A DNA stretch of 64,000 nt from G965202915 sp965205955 (lineage in GTDB: Bacteria; Pseudomonadota; Gammaproteobacteria; Eutrophobiales; Eutrophobiaceae). Where the stretch lies: assembly GCA_965205955.1 (NCBI GenBank), contig OZ242192.1:1116001-1180000 (forward strand). Direction: 5' to 3'. The notes beneath the pieces were generated by a model. It was not told the DNA's origin and ran no database searches. It was given only the letters and a program-made list of their open reading frames with translations. Positions 25,937-35,251 of the stretch are shown in pieces (the first letter of the stretch is position 1; the number at the start of each line of letters is the position of its first letter). The position numbers were made by a program, and so were the translations under genes.

Positions 25937-27259
25937 TCAAGAAGCCGTGGGAATAGTCTGCCTTTTCTTCATCAGTTCGTCAAACGTATAAGCCTTCTCG
26001 GTTATAGCAGCTTGTTCCGCAACCCAGTCAACTGCATCTTCCTCCAGAGACAGGGCCTCTATTTCGGCCAGTTTTTTCTGATCGGAATAGTACCAGTTTA
26101 CAATCGCATCAGGGTTTTCATATCCGGAAGCAATTTGCTGAATAATCTTCCTTACCCTCGCGGGCTCAGTCTTGAGCTTATTCTTGTTGATAATATCGGA
26201 CAGAATGAGTTGCAATGCAACCCGTCTGTGCGCCACCGCCGATAGTTTGTCATCGGTTTGCTGCATGGTCGCAGGGTCAGTACCTTTCTGTCCCATAGCC
26301 TGCCTTATTTCCTCCTGAAGTTTCCGCTCTTCGCCGTGAATCAGGGAGCCGGGCAATTCAATTTGATTCGCATCCAACAAAGCATTCAGTACGGCCTCCT
26401 TTAATTTTTTACGGATCATCATTTCCGCTTCACGCTGCATATTATTCCGGATCTCCGCCTCGAATGCATCCATGCCCCCCTGTTTCACACCGTATTTCTC
26501 GAATAATGCATCATCGAGATCCGGTACTACGGCCTCCTTGACCTCATTGATATGGATATTGAATTCGGCATTTTTACCTTTCAGGTTTTGATCGTTATAA
26601 TCGTCCGGAAATTTAAATGCAAGCCTTAGCTCTTCGTTTGCCGATTTTCCTTGCAGTCCCCGTTCAAACTCCTCGATAAAGAGACCGGCCCCTAATTCGA
26701 GATCATAATTTTCCGCCCCGGTTTCGCCAGGCTCCTTTCCTTCTATGGTACCCGAAAAATTAATGTTCAAAACATCCCCGACTGCGGCGGCCCTGTCAAC
26801 CTTGTTGAATCGCGCATGCTTCTTTCTCAGTATCTCGACCATATTGCTGACATCTTCCGGCCCAATATCCACCATCGGCTTCTCTATTTCCAGTTTATTC
26901 ATCGGCGCCAGTTCAATCTCCGGATAGACTTCGAATGAGGCCGTATAACTGAGATCATGCCCTTGTTTATCCTCTATTTGATCAATTTGGGGGGCGTTTG
27001 CCGGTTTCAGATTTTCCTGCTGCAATGCCTCATATAAGCTGGTACGAATCATTTTGCCGATTACTTCCTGTCGCAACGTTTTTCCATAGCGGTTCTCGAT
27101 GATTTTCAACGGCACCTTGCCGGGGCGGAATCCCGGCACTCGTGTTGTGCGCATCAAGGAATGCAAACGGTTTTCAATCTCCCCCCGCACCCTTTCCTCC
27201 GGCAGGGCTACGCGCATTTTCCGTTCCAGCGAACCTGTTTTTTCAATAGATATTTGCAT
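25937..27259 (-). CDS. tig: Trigger factor, ribosome-associated chaperone and prolyl isomerase
   Basis: 440 residues. The N-terminal ribosome-binding signature is GFRPGKVP near residue 43-50. The FKBP-type PPIase domain occupies the middle (GDVLNINFSGTIEGKEPGETGAENYDLELG), and a long helical C-terminal chaperone domain follows. It meets nascent chains at the ribosomal exit. tRNA-Leu lies directly upstream. Confidence 0.95.
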   Translation of the reverse strand: MQISIEKTGSLERKMRVALPEERVRGEIENRLHSLMRTTRVPGFRPGKVPLKIIENRYGKTLRQEVIGKMIRTSLYEALQQENLKPANAPQIDQIEDKQGHDLSYTASFEVYPEIELAPMNKLEIEKPMVDIGPEDVSNMVEILRKKHARFNKVDRAAAVGDVLNINFSGTIEGKEPGETGAENYDLELGAGLFIEEFERGLQGKSANEELRLAFKFPDDYNDQNLKGKNAEFNIHINEVKEAVVPDLDDALFEKYGVKQGGMDAFEAEIRNNMQREAEMMIRKKLKEAVLNALLDANQIELPGSLIHGEERKLQEEIRQAMGQKGTDPATMQQTDDKLSAVAHRRVALQLILSDIINKNKLKTEPARVRKIIQQIASGYENPDAIVNWYYSDQKKLAEIEALSLEEDAVDWVAEQAAITEKAYTFDELMKKRQTIPTAS

Positions 27260-27281
27260 AACTGTATTTTCGTATTGTAAT

Positions 27282-27366
<85 letters not shown>

Positions 27367-27418
27367 CTGCCTCGGAAATTCTTCGGTTCCACCGCATTTA
27401 TTCATTATAGAAACGCTG

Positions 27419-27446
27419 ATTATAGGTATTACCACCGCATTTGTAA
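27419..27446 (-). promoter_or_regulatory. Putative sigma-70 promoter for tRNA-Leu (and tig)
   Basis: On the minus strand TTACAA is followed after 16 bases by a perfect TATAAT. The hexamers sit about 50 bases before the 5' end of tRNA-Leu, with no gene in between. The -35 matches the consensus at four positions. Confidence 0.5.
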
Positions 27447-27503
27447 TTAATTCTTGTCCGGAGACTGCTCGGCACTGCCTTGTGCCGGCCTTTACAGCCG
27501 GAT

Positions 27504-27899
27504 TTACTTCTTCAGATTTTGAGTATCGTATAGCGCCAGTTCTCCGCCGGTTTTAATGGCGGCGAGTGCAATCCGGGCAACCAATAATAGCAGCAACAGT
27601 TCCACTACCCAAGCCACAAAATAGGACAGACGGACGCCTGACTCGGGTTGTTTATGCGCTTCCGGGGCTGTTTCAGTCTCATCCCCGGTATCCTGCAAAT
27701 ATTCTCCCAGCGGAGCAAGGCTCTTATCGAGATTCGAACCTTTTTCGATTACAACGGCAACCCGCTCTATATTCTCCGGATTGCGGTAAAGATCCAGCGC
27801 CTCATGTATTATCTGCAGTGCCACCGAAAATCCAACGAATAACAGCACCAAACCGCATACTCTTACAATGATGCTGATAATTCTACTCGGGACACCCAT
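27504..27899 (-). CDS. Small two-helix membrane protein of unknown function
   Basis: 131 residues, not recognised. Hydrophobic helices lie at about 9-31 and 92-115, separated by a hydrophilic, rather acidic loop (DETETAPEAHKQPES) that would be on one side of the membrane. No Cys pairs, histidine motifs or catalytic signatures are visible. It stands alone between tRNA-Leu and the divergent nagZ. Codon usage looks like that of the neighbours, so it is probably a genuine host gene. Confidence 0.6.
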   Translation of the reverse strand: MGVPSRIISIIVRVCGLVLLFVGFSVALQIIHEALDLYRNPENIERVAVVIEKGSNLDKSLAPLGEYLQDTGDETETAPEAHKQPESGVRLSYFVAWVVELLLLLLVARIALAAIKTGGELALYDTQNLKK

Positions 27900-28090
27900 A
27901 ACCAGTGTATCTACTGTTGAGTTTATACATAATTGATTATTGTCATTATCGGCTTAATGTAGCATAAGTGCCGAATGGGCTGTTAGTCCTGCTGGTAAAG
28001 CCTTTGTTTTTTGTTGATGAATTATCGGTATATTTCAATAATTCCGAATTTTACTATCAGAGTCAGCCGATAGCTATGGAGGGAAATCGA

Positions 28091-29146
28091 ATGTCGCTTG
28101 GACCGATCATGTGTGATTTGCGCGGTTGCGAACTGGCAGCGGAGGAGCGGGAAATGCTCCGGCATTCTCTGGTTGGCGGCGTTATATTATTTGCCCGCAA
28201 TTATCAATCCACCGATCAATTGACCGAACTGGTAACAGACATCCATTCTGCAAGAGAGCCGCGTTTGCTGGTTGCGACCGATCATGAAGGCGGACGGGTG
28301 CAGCGATTTCGCGAAGGTTTTACCCGTTTGCCGCCATTCGGCATCATGGGAAAGATGTATAAACAGGACAAAAAACAGGCCGCCGAATATGCCGAGCAAT
28401 CAGGCTGGCTGGCAGCGTCCGAATTGAGGGCGGTGGGCATTGACTTCAGCTTCTCTCCGGTATTGGATTTGCACAAGGGGATCAGCGAGGTTATCGGGGA
28501 TCGTGCCATCGATCGCGATCCCAAAATTGTGTCCCTGTTGGCAAGGAACTATGTACAGGGCATGAAGCGGGCGGGCATGAGTGCGGTGGGCAAGCATTTT
28601 CCCGGGCATGGCAGCGTGCTTGAAGATTCGCATATTGCGATGCCGGTAGATCGACGCGCACTGAGTGATATACAGAAAGAAGATATGGTGCCGTTTATGC
28701 GGCTGATTGAAAATGGATTGGCGGGAATTATGCCGGCCCATGTGATTTACCCCAAGGTTGATGCCTTTCCCGTGGGATACTCATCCGTGTGGTTGAAAAA
28801 AATACTGCGTGGTCGGCTGGGATTTCAGGGGGCTATATTCAGTGACGATATCGATATGGCCGGCGCTGAATTTGCCGGAAGCTATCCTGAACGAGCCGCC
28901 GCCGCCCTGGCTGCGGGCTGTGACATGGTATTGATTTGCAATAACCAAAAAGAGGCGGTGAATGTGCTCGATAATTTGAATGTGGAAGCGGATCTGCAGT
29001 CGCAATCGAGGCTTATACGCATGCATGGCCGGCATGAGCTGAACCTGAAGGATTTACAGCAGGATCAGGAATGGCGGCAGATCTCCGCCTTCATAGCCAA
29101 ATGTGATGAAAACCCGGAACTCGATTTAGGTAATGACGCAATCTGA
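28091..29146 (+). CDS. nagZ: Beta-N-acetylhexosaminidase NagZ
   Basis: 351 residues. The start MSLGPIMCDLRG is preceded by GAGGGA at good spacing; longer in-frame starts lack this. Glycoside hydrolase family 3 motifs are clear: the KHFPGHGSVLEDSH substrate/catalytic loop, DFSFSPVLDL near the N-terminus and the nucleophile Asp in FSDDIDMAGA. NagZ removes GlcNAc from anhydro-muropeptides during cytoplasmic cell-wall recycling and so produces the signal for AmpC induction in species that have it. Confidence 0.93.
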   Translation: MSLGPIMCDLRGCELAAEEREMLRHSLVGGVILFARNYQSTDQLTELVTDIHSAREPRLLVATDHEGGRVQRFREGFTRLPPFGIMGKMYKQDKKQAAEYAEQSGWLAASELRAVGIDFSFSPVLDLHKGISEVIGDRAIDRDPKIVSLLARNYVQGMKRAGMSAVGKHFPGHGSVLEDSHIAMPVDRRALSDIQKEDMVPFMRLIENGLAGIMPAHVIYPKVDAFPVGYSSVWLKKILRGRLGFQGAIFSDDIDMAGAEFAGSYPERAAAALAAGCDMVLICNNQKEAVNVLDNLNVEADLQSQSRLIRMHGRHELNLKDLQQDQEWRQISAFIAKCDENPELDLGNDAI

Positions 29147-29540
29147 AATCTGCCGAAGCCTTTCCCATGACATGAACGGGGCGGGCAAACCGGATTATTA
29201 TTGCGTTACTTGCTCCCGGGCTTTCGGCACCAGAAAGTAAAATTTCTAAATTCGACCTCGCCGGCGGTCTCCGGCGCCTCCCAGTTTATGCCAGGGCTTG
29301 ATAACAGGGAGTACAAATCCCATCCCTTTTACGGCGCCTTGTCCCCCCTGTCGAGCCTGGCAGCTTGCAGGCAGGATATTTACTGATCAAGTGGTTTTCA
29401 CAATATATTTTCGGGTACAATTTTGGGAAAATTATTATCCAAATCAATTGCGGAAACCCTGGAAAAAGGGAAATGGTATAATTTCCGCCGCCGCTTTACT
29501 ATTTGGCTGATAATATAGCTATTATCCTGCCGGTTGCCGG
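29147..29540. other. Non-coding spacer with putative promoter for mscS
   Basis: This 394-bp spacer holds no convincing gene. A perfect TATAAT occurs at 29477-29482, about 60 bases before the mscS start, but no -35 hexamer was found at normal spacing. The segment 29247-29380 is GC-rich with short inverted arms such as CCGGCGGTCTCCGGCG and may be a degenerate repeat or terminator region for nagZ. Confidence 0.35.
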
Positions 29541-30689
29541 ATGACCAGAGGCAATTTACCGGCGTGCAGCATAATTGAATATTTTACAGAGGGGGTACTG
29601 CATTCATTGTTAGAGTCAATTTCCGAAATTTTTGGTAATGGATACTGGATTATTCAGGTATTTGTTGTGGTTTTTTTCACTGTGTTTCTCAATTTTATGC
29701 AGAAGCGCATATTGAATAAATTACTGATCAGACTGGAGCAAACCGAATCCTACTGGGATGATGCATTGGTCAGCGTGGCCCGCAAACCGCTGACATTTTT
29801 GATCTGGATCATCGGTCTTGCCTTTGCCGTGGAAATTATGCGCCATGAGACCGGTGCGGCAATCTTCGGGGTAGTCGAGCCAATTCGCAAAGTCGGTGTA
29901 ATCATTACCCTTGTCTGGTTGCTGGCTCGGTTCATCAAACAGATCCAGCAGAATATTGTCCTGAAGAAGCAGCAGCGGGGCGAAGCGGTCGATCGAACAA
30001 CGGTGGATGCAATAGCCAAATTGCTCAGCATCTCGGTATATATCACCGGTTTTCTGGTCGTATTGCAGACGCTGGGATACAGCATTTCCGGGGTGCTGGC
30101 ATTTGGCGGAATCGGCGGCATCGCAGTCGGTTTCGCCGCAAAAGACTTGCTGGCAAATTTCTTTGGCGGTCTGATGATTTATCTGGACCGTCCCTTCGAT
30201 GTTGGCGACTGGATACGCTCACCCGACAAGGAAATAGAAGGAACGGTGGAGATGATCGGCTGGCGCCTGACACGAATATGCACCTTCGATAATCGCCCGC
30301 TGTATGTTCCCAATGCGATTTTCACGAGTATTGCAGTCGAGAACCCCTCGCGGATGACCAACCGCCGGATCAAGGAAACGATAGGAATACGCTATGAAGA
30401 TTCCGGTAAAATGCGGGACATCATAGTGGCGGTGCGGCAGATGCTGGAGAAGCATGAAGAGATTGACACCTCCCAGACGCTTATTGTCAATTTCAACGCC
30501 TATGCGCCCTCATCCCTGGATTTCTTCATTTACACCTTCACCAAGACAACAGACTGGATAAAATTCCATGAGATCAAACAGGATGTGCTGCTGAAAATAA
30601 TCGATATCATCGAATCCAAGGGCGCCGAATGCGCCTTCCCCACCTCGACGCTGCATATTCCCGGTACGGTCAATATCACAAAATCATAA
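29541..30689 (+). CDS. MscS-family mechanosensitive ion channel
   Basis: 382 residues. There are about five N-terminal membrane helices, then the pore-lining Gly/Ala-rich helix (FGGIGGIAVGFAAKDLLANFFGG), the beta-domain segment RPFDVGDWI, and DNRPLYVPNAIF with NPSRMTNRRI in the cytoplasmic vestibule. The extra helices before the MscS core place it nearer to YnaI/YbdG-size channels than to E. coli MscS (286 residues). It should release solutes under hypo-osmotic stress. Confidence 0.9.
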   Translation: MTRGNLPACSIIEYFTEGVLHSLLESISEIFGNGYWIIQVFVVVFFTVFLNFMQKRILNKLLIRLEQTESYWDDALVSVARKPLTFLIWIIGLAFAVEIMRHETGAAIFGVVEPIRKVGVIITLVWLLARFIKQIQQNIVLKKQQRGEAVDRTTVDAIAKLLSISVYITGFLVVLQTLGYSISGVLAFGGIGGIAVGFAAKDLLANFFGGLMIYLDRPFDVGDWIRSPDKEIEGTVEMIGWRLTRICTFDNRPLYVPNAIFTSIAVENPSRMTNRRIKETIGIRYEDSGKMRDIIVAVRQMLEKHEEIDTSQTLIVNFNAYAPSSLDFFIYTFTKTTDWIKFHEIKQDVLLKIIDIIESKGAECAFPTSTLHIPGTVNITKS

Positions 30690-30745
30690 ATAACTGCTTG
30701 CCGCAGTTCATTTACGATCCTGGATGAAAAAACTGAAGGAAAAAT

Positions 30746-30996
30746 ATGACAGAGAAAGACCCGGATAATCTATCATTGGATGATATAGAACGGATCGAAA
30801 AACTCACATTGCGGTGGATATTTCAAGCCGTCCTTGATTTTGGAATGGGTTGGCTGGCAGGAATGCTCCGACATTGCGTGAAGACTTCAGGGTAAGAGTG
30901 AGTTTTAGCAGACTAAAGGACAAGGCAAGCTGGCGTATTCAAACAGTAACCTATGACCAAGGTAGACAAGAGTGTATCGGCGCATGGCAGTCATAA
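30746..30996 (+). pseudogene. Short ORF, probably a frameshifted remnant, upstream of the methyltransferase
   Basis: An ATG with a good GAAGGA ribosome site opens a 49-codon frame (MTEKDPDNLSLDDIERIEKL start, stop at 30893-30895). From about 30838 a different frame stays open (containing REDFRVRVSFSRLKDKASW) and ends at 30994-30996, overlapping the methyltransferase start by 13 bases. Together they look like one small gene of about 80-85 codons broken by a single frameshift and coupled to the methyltransferase. I do not recognise the product; a restriction partner or small control protein is possible but unsupported. Confidence 0.35.
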
Positions 30997-31991
30997 ATAT
31001 ACATAACCCTCTCGCTCCGAATGAAATATATCATGGAGACGCCAGAAATCTGTTAAGGAGGATTGATAAAGATTCAATTGCTTTAAGTGTTTGGTCCCCC
31101 CCTTATTTCGTTGGCAAAGAATATGAAAAAGATATGTCATGTAATGATTGGAAAAGTCTATTAACGGATGTTATTGCTTGCCATTTTCCAATCATCAAAC
31201 CGGGAGGATTTTTGGCGATCAATATCGCGGATATTTTATGCTTCAGAGATGAAAGTATGCCAAAGATCATGGCTGAAAATATCTCTCGCCGAAAAATCGC
31301 ACTTTCTAAAGAGGACATATTGGCGGTCAAGAGAGAACATCCACACTGGAACAGGTATAAACTTGCCGCATACTTTGGATGCAGTGAACAAACCATTGAT
31401 AGAAGGCTGAACGGAAACAATATCAGAGGTGGGAAATACCAATCGCAAACCAGGGTTTTCCTGGTGGGAGGGTTAATAGAAGAAGCAGCCTCATCGGCCG
31501 GATTCTACCTGTATGATCGCAGGATATGGGTAAAAGATGCCGCATGGGAAAATTCACGGTGGAGCACTATTTCTTATCGATCTGTAGATGAATCCGAGTA
31601 CCTCTATGTTTTTTGGAAGCCTGGGATTACCAAGGTTGACCGTTCAAGATTAACAAAAGAAGAATGGGTGAATTGGGGTTCAAGGGGTGTGTGGGAAATA
31701 CCATCCGTTCGTAGCAACGCAGACCACGATTCCAAATTTCCTGTTGAGTTGCCAAGAAGAGCCATACAACTTTTTACGGAACCCGGTGAGATTGTTCTGG
31801 ATTGCTTTATGGGAAGTGGCACAACCGCATTGGCGGCTATTAATGAAGGCAGAAAATATATTGGCATTGAGAAGGAAAAAAAATCAGTAGCAATCGCAAA
31901 GAAAGCCACGCAAACAATAAACATGTACACCAACGAACCTGAGCAAATAGACTTGATGATCAGAGAGTTAGAATTATCATGGCGAGAATAA
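30984..31991 (+). CDS. Orphan site-specific DNA methyltransferase with an inserted helix-turn-helix
   Basis: 335 residues from ATG 30984; a GTG four codons upstream is possible. The beta-class order is visible: motif IV SPPY (38-41), typical of N4-cytosine and some N6-adenine enzymes, precedes motif I (LDCFMGSGTT) near the C-terminus, followed by YIGIEKEKK. Between them, at about 108-142, lies a helix-turn-helix-like segment (YKLAAYFGCSEQTIDRRLNG) that probably serves target recognition. The region is AT-richer than its neighbours and no intact endonuclease gene lies beside it, so it is either an orphan methylase or the remnant of a restriction-modification system. Confidence 0.85.
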   Translation: MAVINIHNPLAPNEIYHGDARNLLRRIDKDSIALSVWSPPYFVGKEYEKDMSCNDWKSLLTDVIACHFPIIKPGGFLAINIADILCFRDESMPKIMAENISRRKIALSKEDILAVKREHPHWNRYKLAAYFGCSEQTIDRRLNGNNIRGGKYQSQTRVFLVGGLIEEAASSAGFYLYDRRIWVKDAAWENSRWSTISYRSVDESEYLYVFWKPGITKVDRSRLTKEEWVNWGSRGVWEIPSVRSNADHDSKFPVELPRRAIQLFTEPGEIVLDCFMGSGTTALAAINEGRKYIGIEKEKKSVAIAKKATQTINMYTNEPEQIDLMIRELELSWRE

Positions 31992-32183
31992 TCAAGCAAC
32001 AAGACGCTGCTCCGTCTGACGGCTAATCCGCAAGTGGTTGGGCGCCTGCAATGAGGCATTGCCACACCATGTGCCGGGGCCGCAAACTCCGTTACAATTT
32101 TTTGCGCGAGTTTTGGCACGAGAGCAACCGGAGTGACCTATACATTACCTTGCTTTATTCAGGCGTCAATTATAATCTGTCCT
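31979..32183 (+). other. Spacer with a 15-codon ORF overlapping the methyltransferase end
   Basis: An ATG at 31979 overlaps the last codons of the methyltransferase and opens a 15-codon frame (MARIIKQQDAAPSDG) ending at 32024-32026. This is the position where a co-translated restriction gene would start, so it may be a truncated remnant. The rest of the spacer up to dapF holds no recognisable gene, only short inverted arms (AGACG/CGTCT) and a GTTGGGC that does not form an attC site. Confidence 0.25.
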
Positions 32184-33008
32184 ATGGAATATCCATTTAC
32201 CAAGATGCAGGGCGCCGGCAATGATTTTGTGGTGTTCGATACCTTTGCGAAAGAATTGCGCCTCAGCCGGGAGCAGATCAAACGGATCGCGGATCGCCGT
32301 TTTGGCATCGGTTGCGATCAGATATTGCTGCTGGGGCCGGCCGACGATGCCGATGCCTGCTATCGCGTTTATAATCCCGATGGAGGGGAAGTGGCGCAAT
32401 GTGGCAACGGCGCCCGCTGTGCCGCCCTTTATTTACGGGGGAAGGGTCTGGTTGACAAGGATGAGATTGATATAGCGACAAGAAATGGCCGGCTTTTGCT
32501 TAAAGTTGACGGGAGCGGCGATCCCATAGTAAATATGGGGATCCCCCGGTTTGAACCGGATGAAATTCCGGCCCGGTTTGCACAGCGTCAGGCGCAATAC
32601 CGGTTGAGCATCAATGATCAGCAGTTGCACGTGTCGGCCCTGTCCATAGGCAATCCGCATGCCGTTATGCGGGTTGACGATATTGATGCCACGGCGGTTG
32701 AATATCTGGGGCCGGCGATACAGGGTCTCGATGTTTTTCCCGAAGGCGTCAATGTCGGGTTTATGCAGATTCTCGACAGGCAGGCAATTCGCCTGCGGGT
32801 ATATGAGCGGGGGGCGGGTGAAACGCCCGCATGTGGCAGCGGCGCTTGCGCAGCCGTGATTGCCGGTTGTATTCAGGGGTTATTGGAAGGGATAATCGGG
32901 GTTCAGGCAAGGGGAGGTCAATTGACGGTTTCCTGGGATGGAGACGGTCAAGCCGTTTGGTTGCAGGGCCCTGCTACAATCACATTTGATGGGACTATTG
33001 ATTTATGA
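32184..33008 (+). CDS. dapF: Diaminopimelate epimerase
   Basis: 274 residues starting at MEYPFTKMQGAGNDF; the frame extends 17 codons upstream without family similarity. The two catalytic cysteines are Cys73 in CGNGARC and Cys217 in ACGSGAC, at the same numbers as in E. coli. It converts LL- to meso-diaminopimelate for peptidoglycan and lysine. Its stop overlaps the next start (ATGA), in the conserved order dapF-DUF484-xerC. Confidence 0.96.
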   Translation: MEYPFTKMQGAGNDFVVFDTFAKELRLSREQIKRIADRRFGIGCDQILLLGPADDADACYRVYNPDGGEVAQCGNGARCAALYLRGKGLVDKDEIDIATRNGRLLLKVDGSGDPIVNMGIPRFEPDEIPARFAQRQAQYRLSINDQQLHVSALSIGNPHAVMRVDDIDATAVEYLGPAIQGLDVFPEGVNVGFMQILDRQAIRLRVYERGAGETPACGSGACAAVIAGCIQGLLEGIIGVQARGGQLTVSWDGDGQAVWLQGPATITFDGTIDL

Positions 33009-33721
33009 GCACACAGAAAAGCAAATCTATACTTCATAAAAAGAAAACCGTGAAACATACGGCGCCGGATGCGAAGGATGTCGTAAATTATTTGAAGAAA
33101 AACCCTGATTTTTTCAACAGCAATCCTGAATTGCTTGCGGAATTGTCCATACCGCATCAGCACGGCGGCGCAGTCTCGCTGGTTGAGCGGCAGGTTGCCG
33201 TATTGAGAGAGCAGAACCAGAAGGCCAAAAAACGCCTGCATGAATTGATTGAGATCGCGCGGCGGAACGAAAAACTGGCCCGGCACATGCATCAATTATC
33301 GCTTTCCCTGATGGCCGCCAAGGGCCTGGAAAATATCTTTTCCGTCTTGTATAACGCACTGAAAAAGAATTTTCTGGCCGATCAAGGCATTGTCAGGCTG
33401 TTTGCCGATCCGGTCTCCGATACCGTGAGCGGCGATGAATTTGTCGGAGCTGACTGTCCCGAAAAACACCTGTTTCAATCGATTACCGACAAACGCCTGC
33501 CCATAAGCGGCCATCTGAATCCACAGCAGTGCGCCTTTCTGTTCGATGATAAAATAGAATCCGCCGTGATAGTGCCGCTGCATGGCAAAGAATGGGATGG
33601 CCTGCTGGCAATAGGCAGTCTGGATGAAGGGCGCTTTCAACCGGTTATGGGGGTGGACCTATTGCGCAATCTGGGTGACATACTCAGCCTTGCATTGACC
33701 CCGTGGATACAGGCGGACTAA
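33005..33721 (+). CDS. DUF484 family protein (GAF-like)
   Basis: 238 residues. The family signature is visible: VVNYLKKNPDFFNSNPELLAELSIPHQHGGAVSLVERQ (positions about 20-57, quoted in part), a coiled segment, then a GAF-like domain. It is always found between dapF and xerC in many Gammaproteobacteria, suggesting a role linked to XerC or cell division, but no biochemical function is established. Confidence 0.88.
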   Translation: MSTQKSKSILHKKKTVKHTAPDAKDVVNYLKKNPDFFNSNPELLAELSIPHQHGGAVSLVERQVAVLREQNQKAKKRLHELIEIARRNEKLARHMHQLSLSLMAAKGLENIFSVLYNALKKNFLADQGIVRLFADPVSDTVSGDEFVGADCPEKHLFQSITDKRLPISGHLNPQQCAFLFDDKIESAVIVPLHGKEWDGLLAIGSLDEGRFQPVMGVDLLRNLGDILSLALTPWIQAD

Positions 33722-33734
33722 TGCCGGATTATTT

Positions 33735-34637
33735 ATGCGCGGCAGCGACATTGAAATTTTCGAGGCTTTTCTGGCAAGTCTGCATCATTTATCCCGGCAT
33801 ACCCACAATGCCTATCAGCGGGACCTGCGCGTGTTGATTTCATATTGCGAAGACAACAATATCGCATCCTGGTCGTATCTGGATGCGGCGCAACTCAGAA
33901 ATTTCGTAGCATTCCGGCACAGGAAGGGCATTGGCGGCAAAACATTACAGCGCAACTTATCGGCCATCCGGGCCTTTTACCGCTATATGATTCAACGGGG
34001 CAAGGTTTCCGCAAACCCGGCAACCGGCATCCTGCCGCCTAAATCGCCCCGAAAACTGCCCAAGGCGCTGGACGTGGATCAGGCGTTTCAATTGGCGGAG
34101 ATAGACGCCAACGATCTGCTGGCCAAACGCGACCGGGCGATTATTGAAGTACTCTACTCCTGCGGTTTACGGCTTGCCGAATTGGTGGATCTCGACCTCG
34201 GACAAATCGATTTTCCGGATGCAACCGTTACCGTTACCGGCAAAGGCAACCGCACCCGCACCGTGCCCATCGGCCGCCATGCCATCGAGGCATTGAAAAT
34301 ATGGCTGCAACAGAGAAAGACCCTGATACGGGAAGACACCGAAGCCGTATTTATAAGCCATAGAGGGCGGAGAATCAGTCCGCGCACAATACAGCAGCGG
34401 CTTAAAAAATGGGGAATGCGGCAGGGACTGGACAGCAATGTACACCCGCACGTACTGCGGCATTCATTTGCCAGTCATCTGTTGGAGTCCAGCGGTGATT
34501 TACGCGCCGTGCAGGAATTGCTCGGTCATGCCGATATCAGCACCACCCAGATCTACACCCATCTGGATTTTCAGCATTTGGCGCAGGTGTATGACAAGGC
34601 GCATCCCAGGGCGCACAAGAAAAAAACCAAGACTTGA
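33735..34637 (+). CDS. xerC: Site-specific tyrosine recombinase XerC
   Basis: 300 residues. N-terminal SAM-like core-binding domain, then the catalytic domain with Arg146 (GLRLAE), Lys170, His239 and Arg242 (HPHVLRHSF), His265 (LLGHADIS) and nucleophile Tyr274 (TQIYTH). All six catalytic residues are present. With XerD it resolves chromosome dimers at dif. It begins 14 bases after the DUF484 gene. Confidence 0.95.
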   Translation: MRGSDIEIFEAFLASLHHLSRHTHNAYQRDLRVLISYCEDNNIASWSYLDAAQLRNFVAFRHRKGIGGKTLQRNLSAIRAFYRYMIQRGKVSANPATGILPPKSPRKLPKALDVDQAFQLAEIDANDLLAKRDRAIIEVLYSCGLRLAELVDLDLGQIDFPDATVTVTGKGNRTRTVPIGRHAIEALKIWLQQRKTLIREDTEAVFISHRGRRISPRTIQQRLKKWGMRQGLDSNVHPHVLRHSFASHLLESSGDLRAVQELLGHADISTTQIYTHLDFQHLAQVYDKAHPRAHKKKTKT

Positions 34638-34694
34638 ATATATACATTACTCTGTTGAAATATTTTGATTTCACCATCTATCGGGGGCATACCG

Positions 34695-35228
34695 TTGGAG
34701 CAATTTAATGGCACCACAATTTTATCCGTCAAGCGCGACGAATCGGTTGTAATAGGCGGCGACGGGCAGGTATCGCTGGGCGACAAGATCGTAAAAGGCA
34801 ATGCCTCCAAGGTGCGCCGCCTTTACGATGGAAAGGTGCTCGCCGGTTTTGCCGGAGCCACCGCCGATGCCTTCACCCTGTTTGAACGCTTCGATGGAAA
34901 ATTGCAGGAGCATTCCGGCAATCTGATCCGCTCGGCGGTTGAAATGGCCAAGGATTGGCGCACTGATCGCATGCTGCGGAGATTGGAAGCGATGCTGAGT
35001 GTTGCCGACAAAAGCACATTGCTTATGATTTCCGGCAATGGAGATGTGATCGAGCCCGAAAACAACATCATGGCGATTGGATCGGGAGGCGCATACGCCG
35101 AGGCGGCCGCAAGAGCCCTGCTGGAAAATACCGATCTCAGTGCCAGGGAGATTGTCGAGAAGTCCCTGACCATCGCTTCCGATATTTGCATTTACACAAA
35201 TCAATGCCTTACCATTGAAGAACTCTAA
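34695..35228 (+). CDS. hslV: ATP-dependent protease subunit HslV (ClpQ), TTG start
   Basis: 177 residues. The likely start is TTG (reading M-EQFNG-TTILSVKRDE) with GGGGGC about nine bases upstream; no ATG is available near the conserved N-terminus. Removal of the short propeptide exposes the N-terminal Thr nucleophile (TT at residues 7-8). Downstream are GGDGQVSLG and the proteasome-beta-like fold. It forms the HslUV protease with HslU, encoded 23 bases downstream. Confidence 0.93.
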   Translation: MEQFNGTTILSVKRDESVVIGGDGQVSLGDKIVKGNASKVRRLYDGKVLAGFAGATADAFTLFERFDGKLQEHSGNLIRSAVEMAKDWRTDRMLRRLEAMLSVADKSTLLMISGNGDVIEPENNIMAIGSGGAYAEAAARALLENTDLSAREIVEKSLTIASDICIYTNQCLTIEEL

Positions 35229-35251
35229 CCAGTAAAATCAGCACGCTTTTT

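Noticed and set aside
32037..32043. GTTGGGC considered as an integron attC core
   Set aside because: No paired complementary core site and no cassette structure or integrase nearby.
31604..32119. 171-codon minus-strand ORF opposite the methyltransferase
   Set aside because: Antisense shadow; no recognisable protein features.
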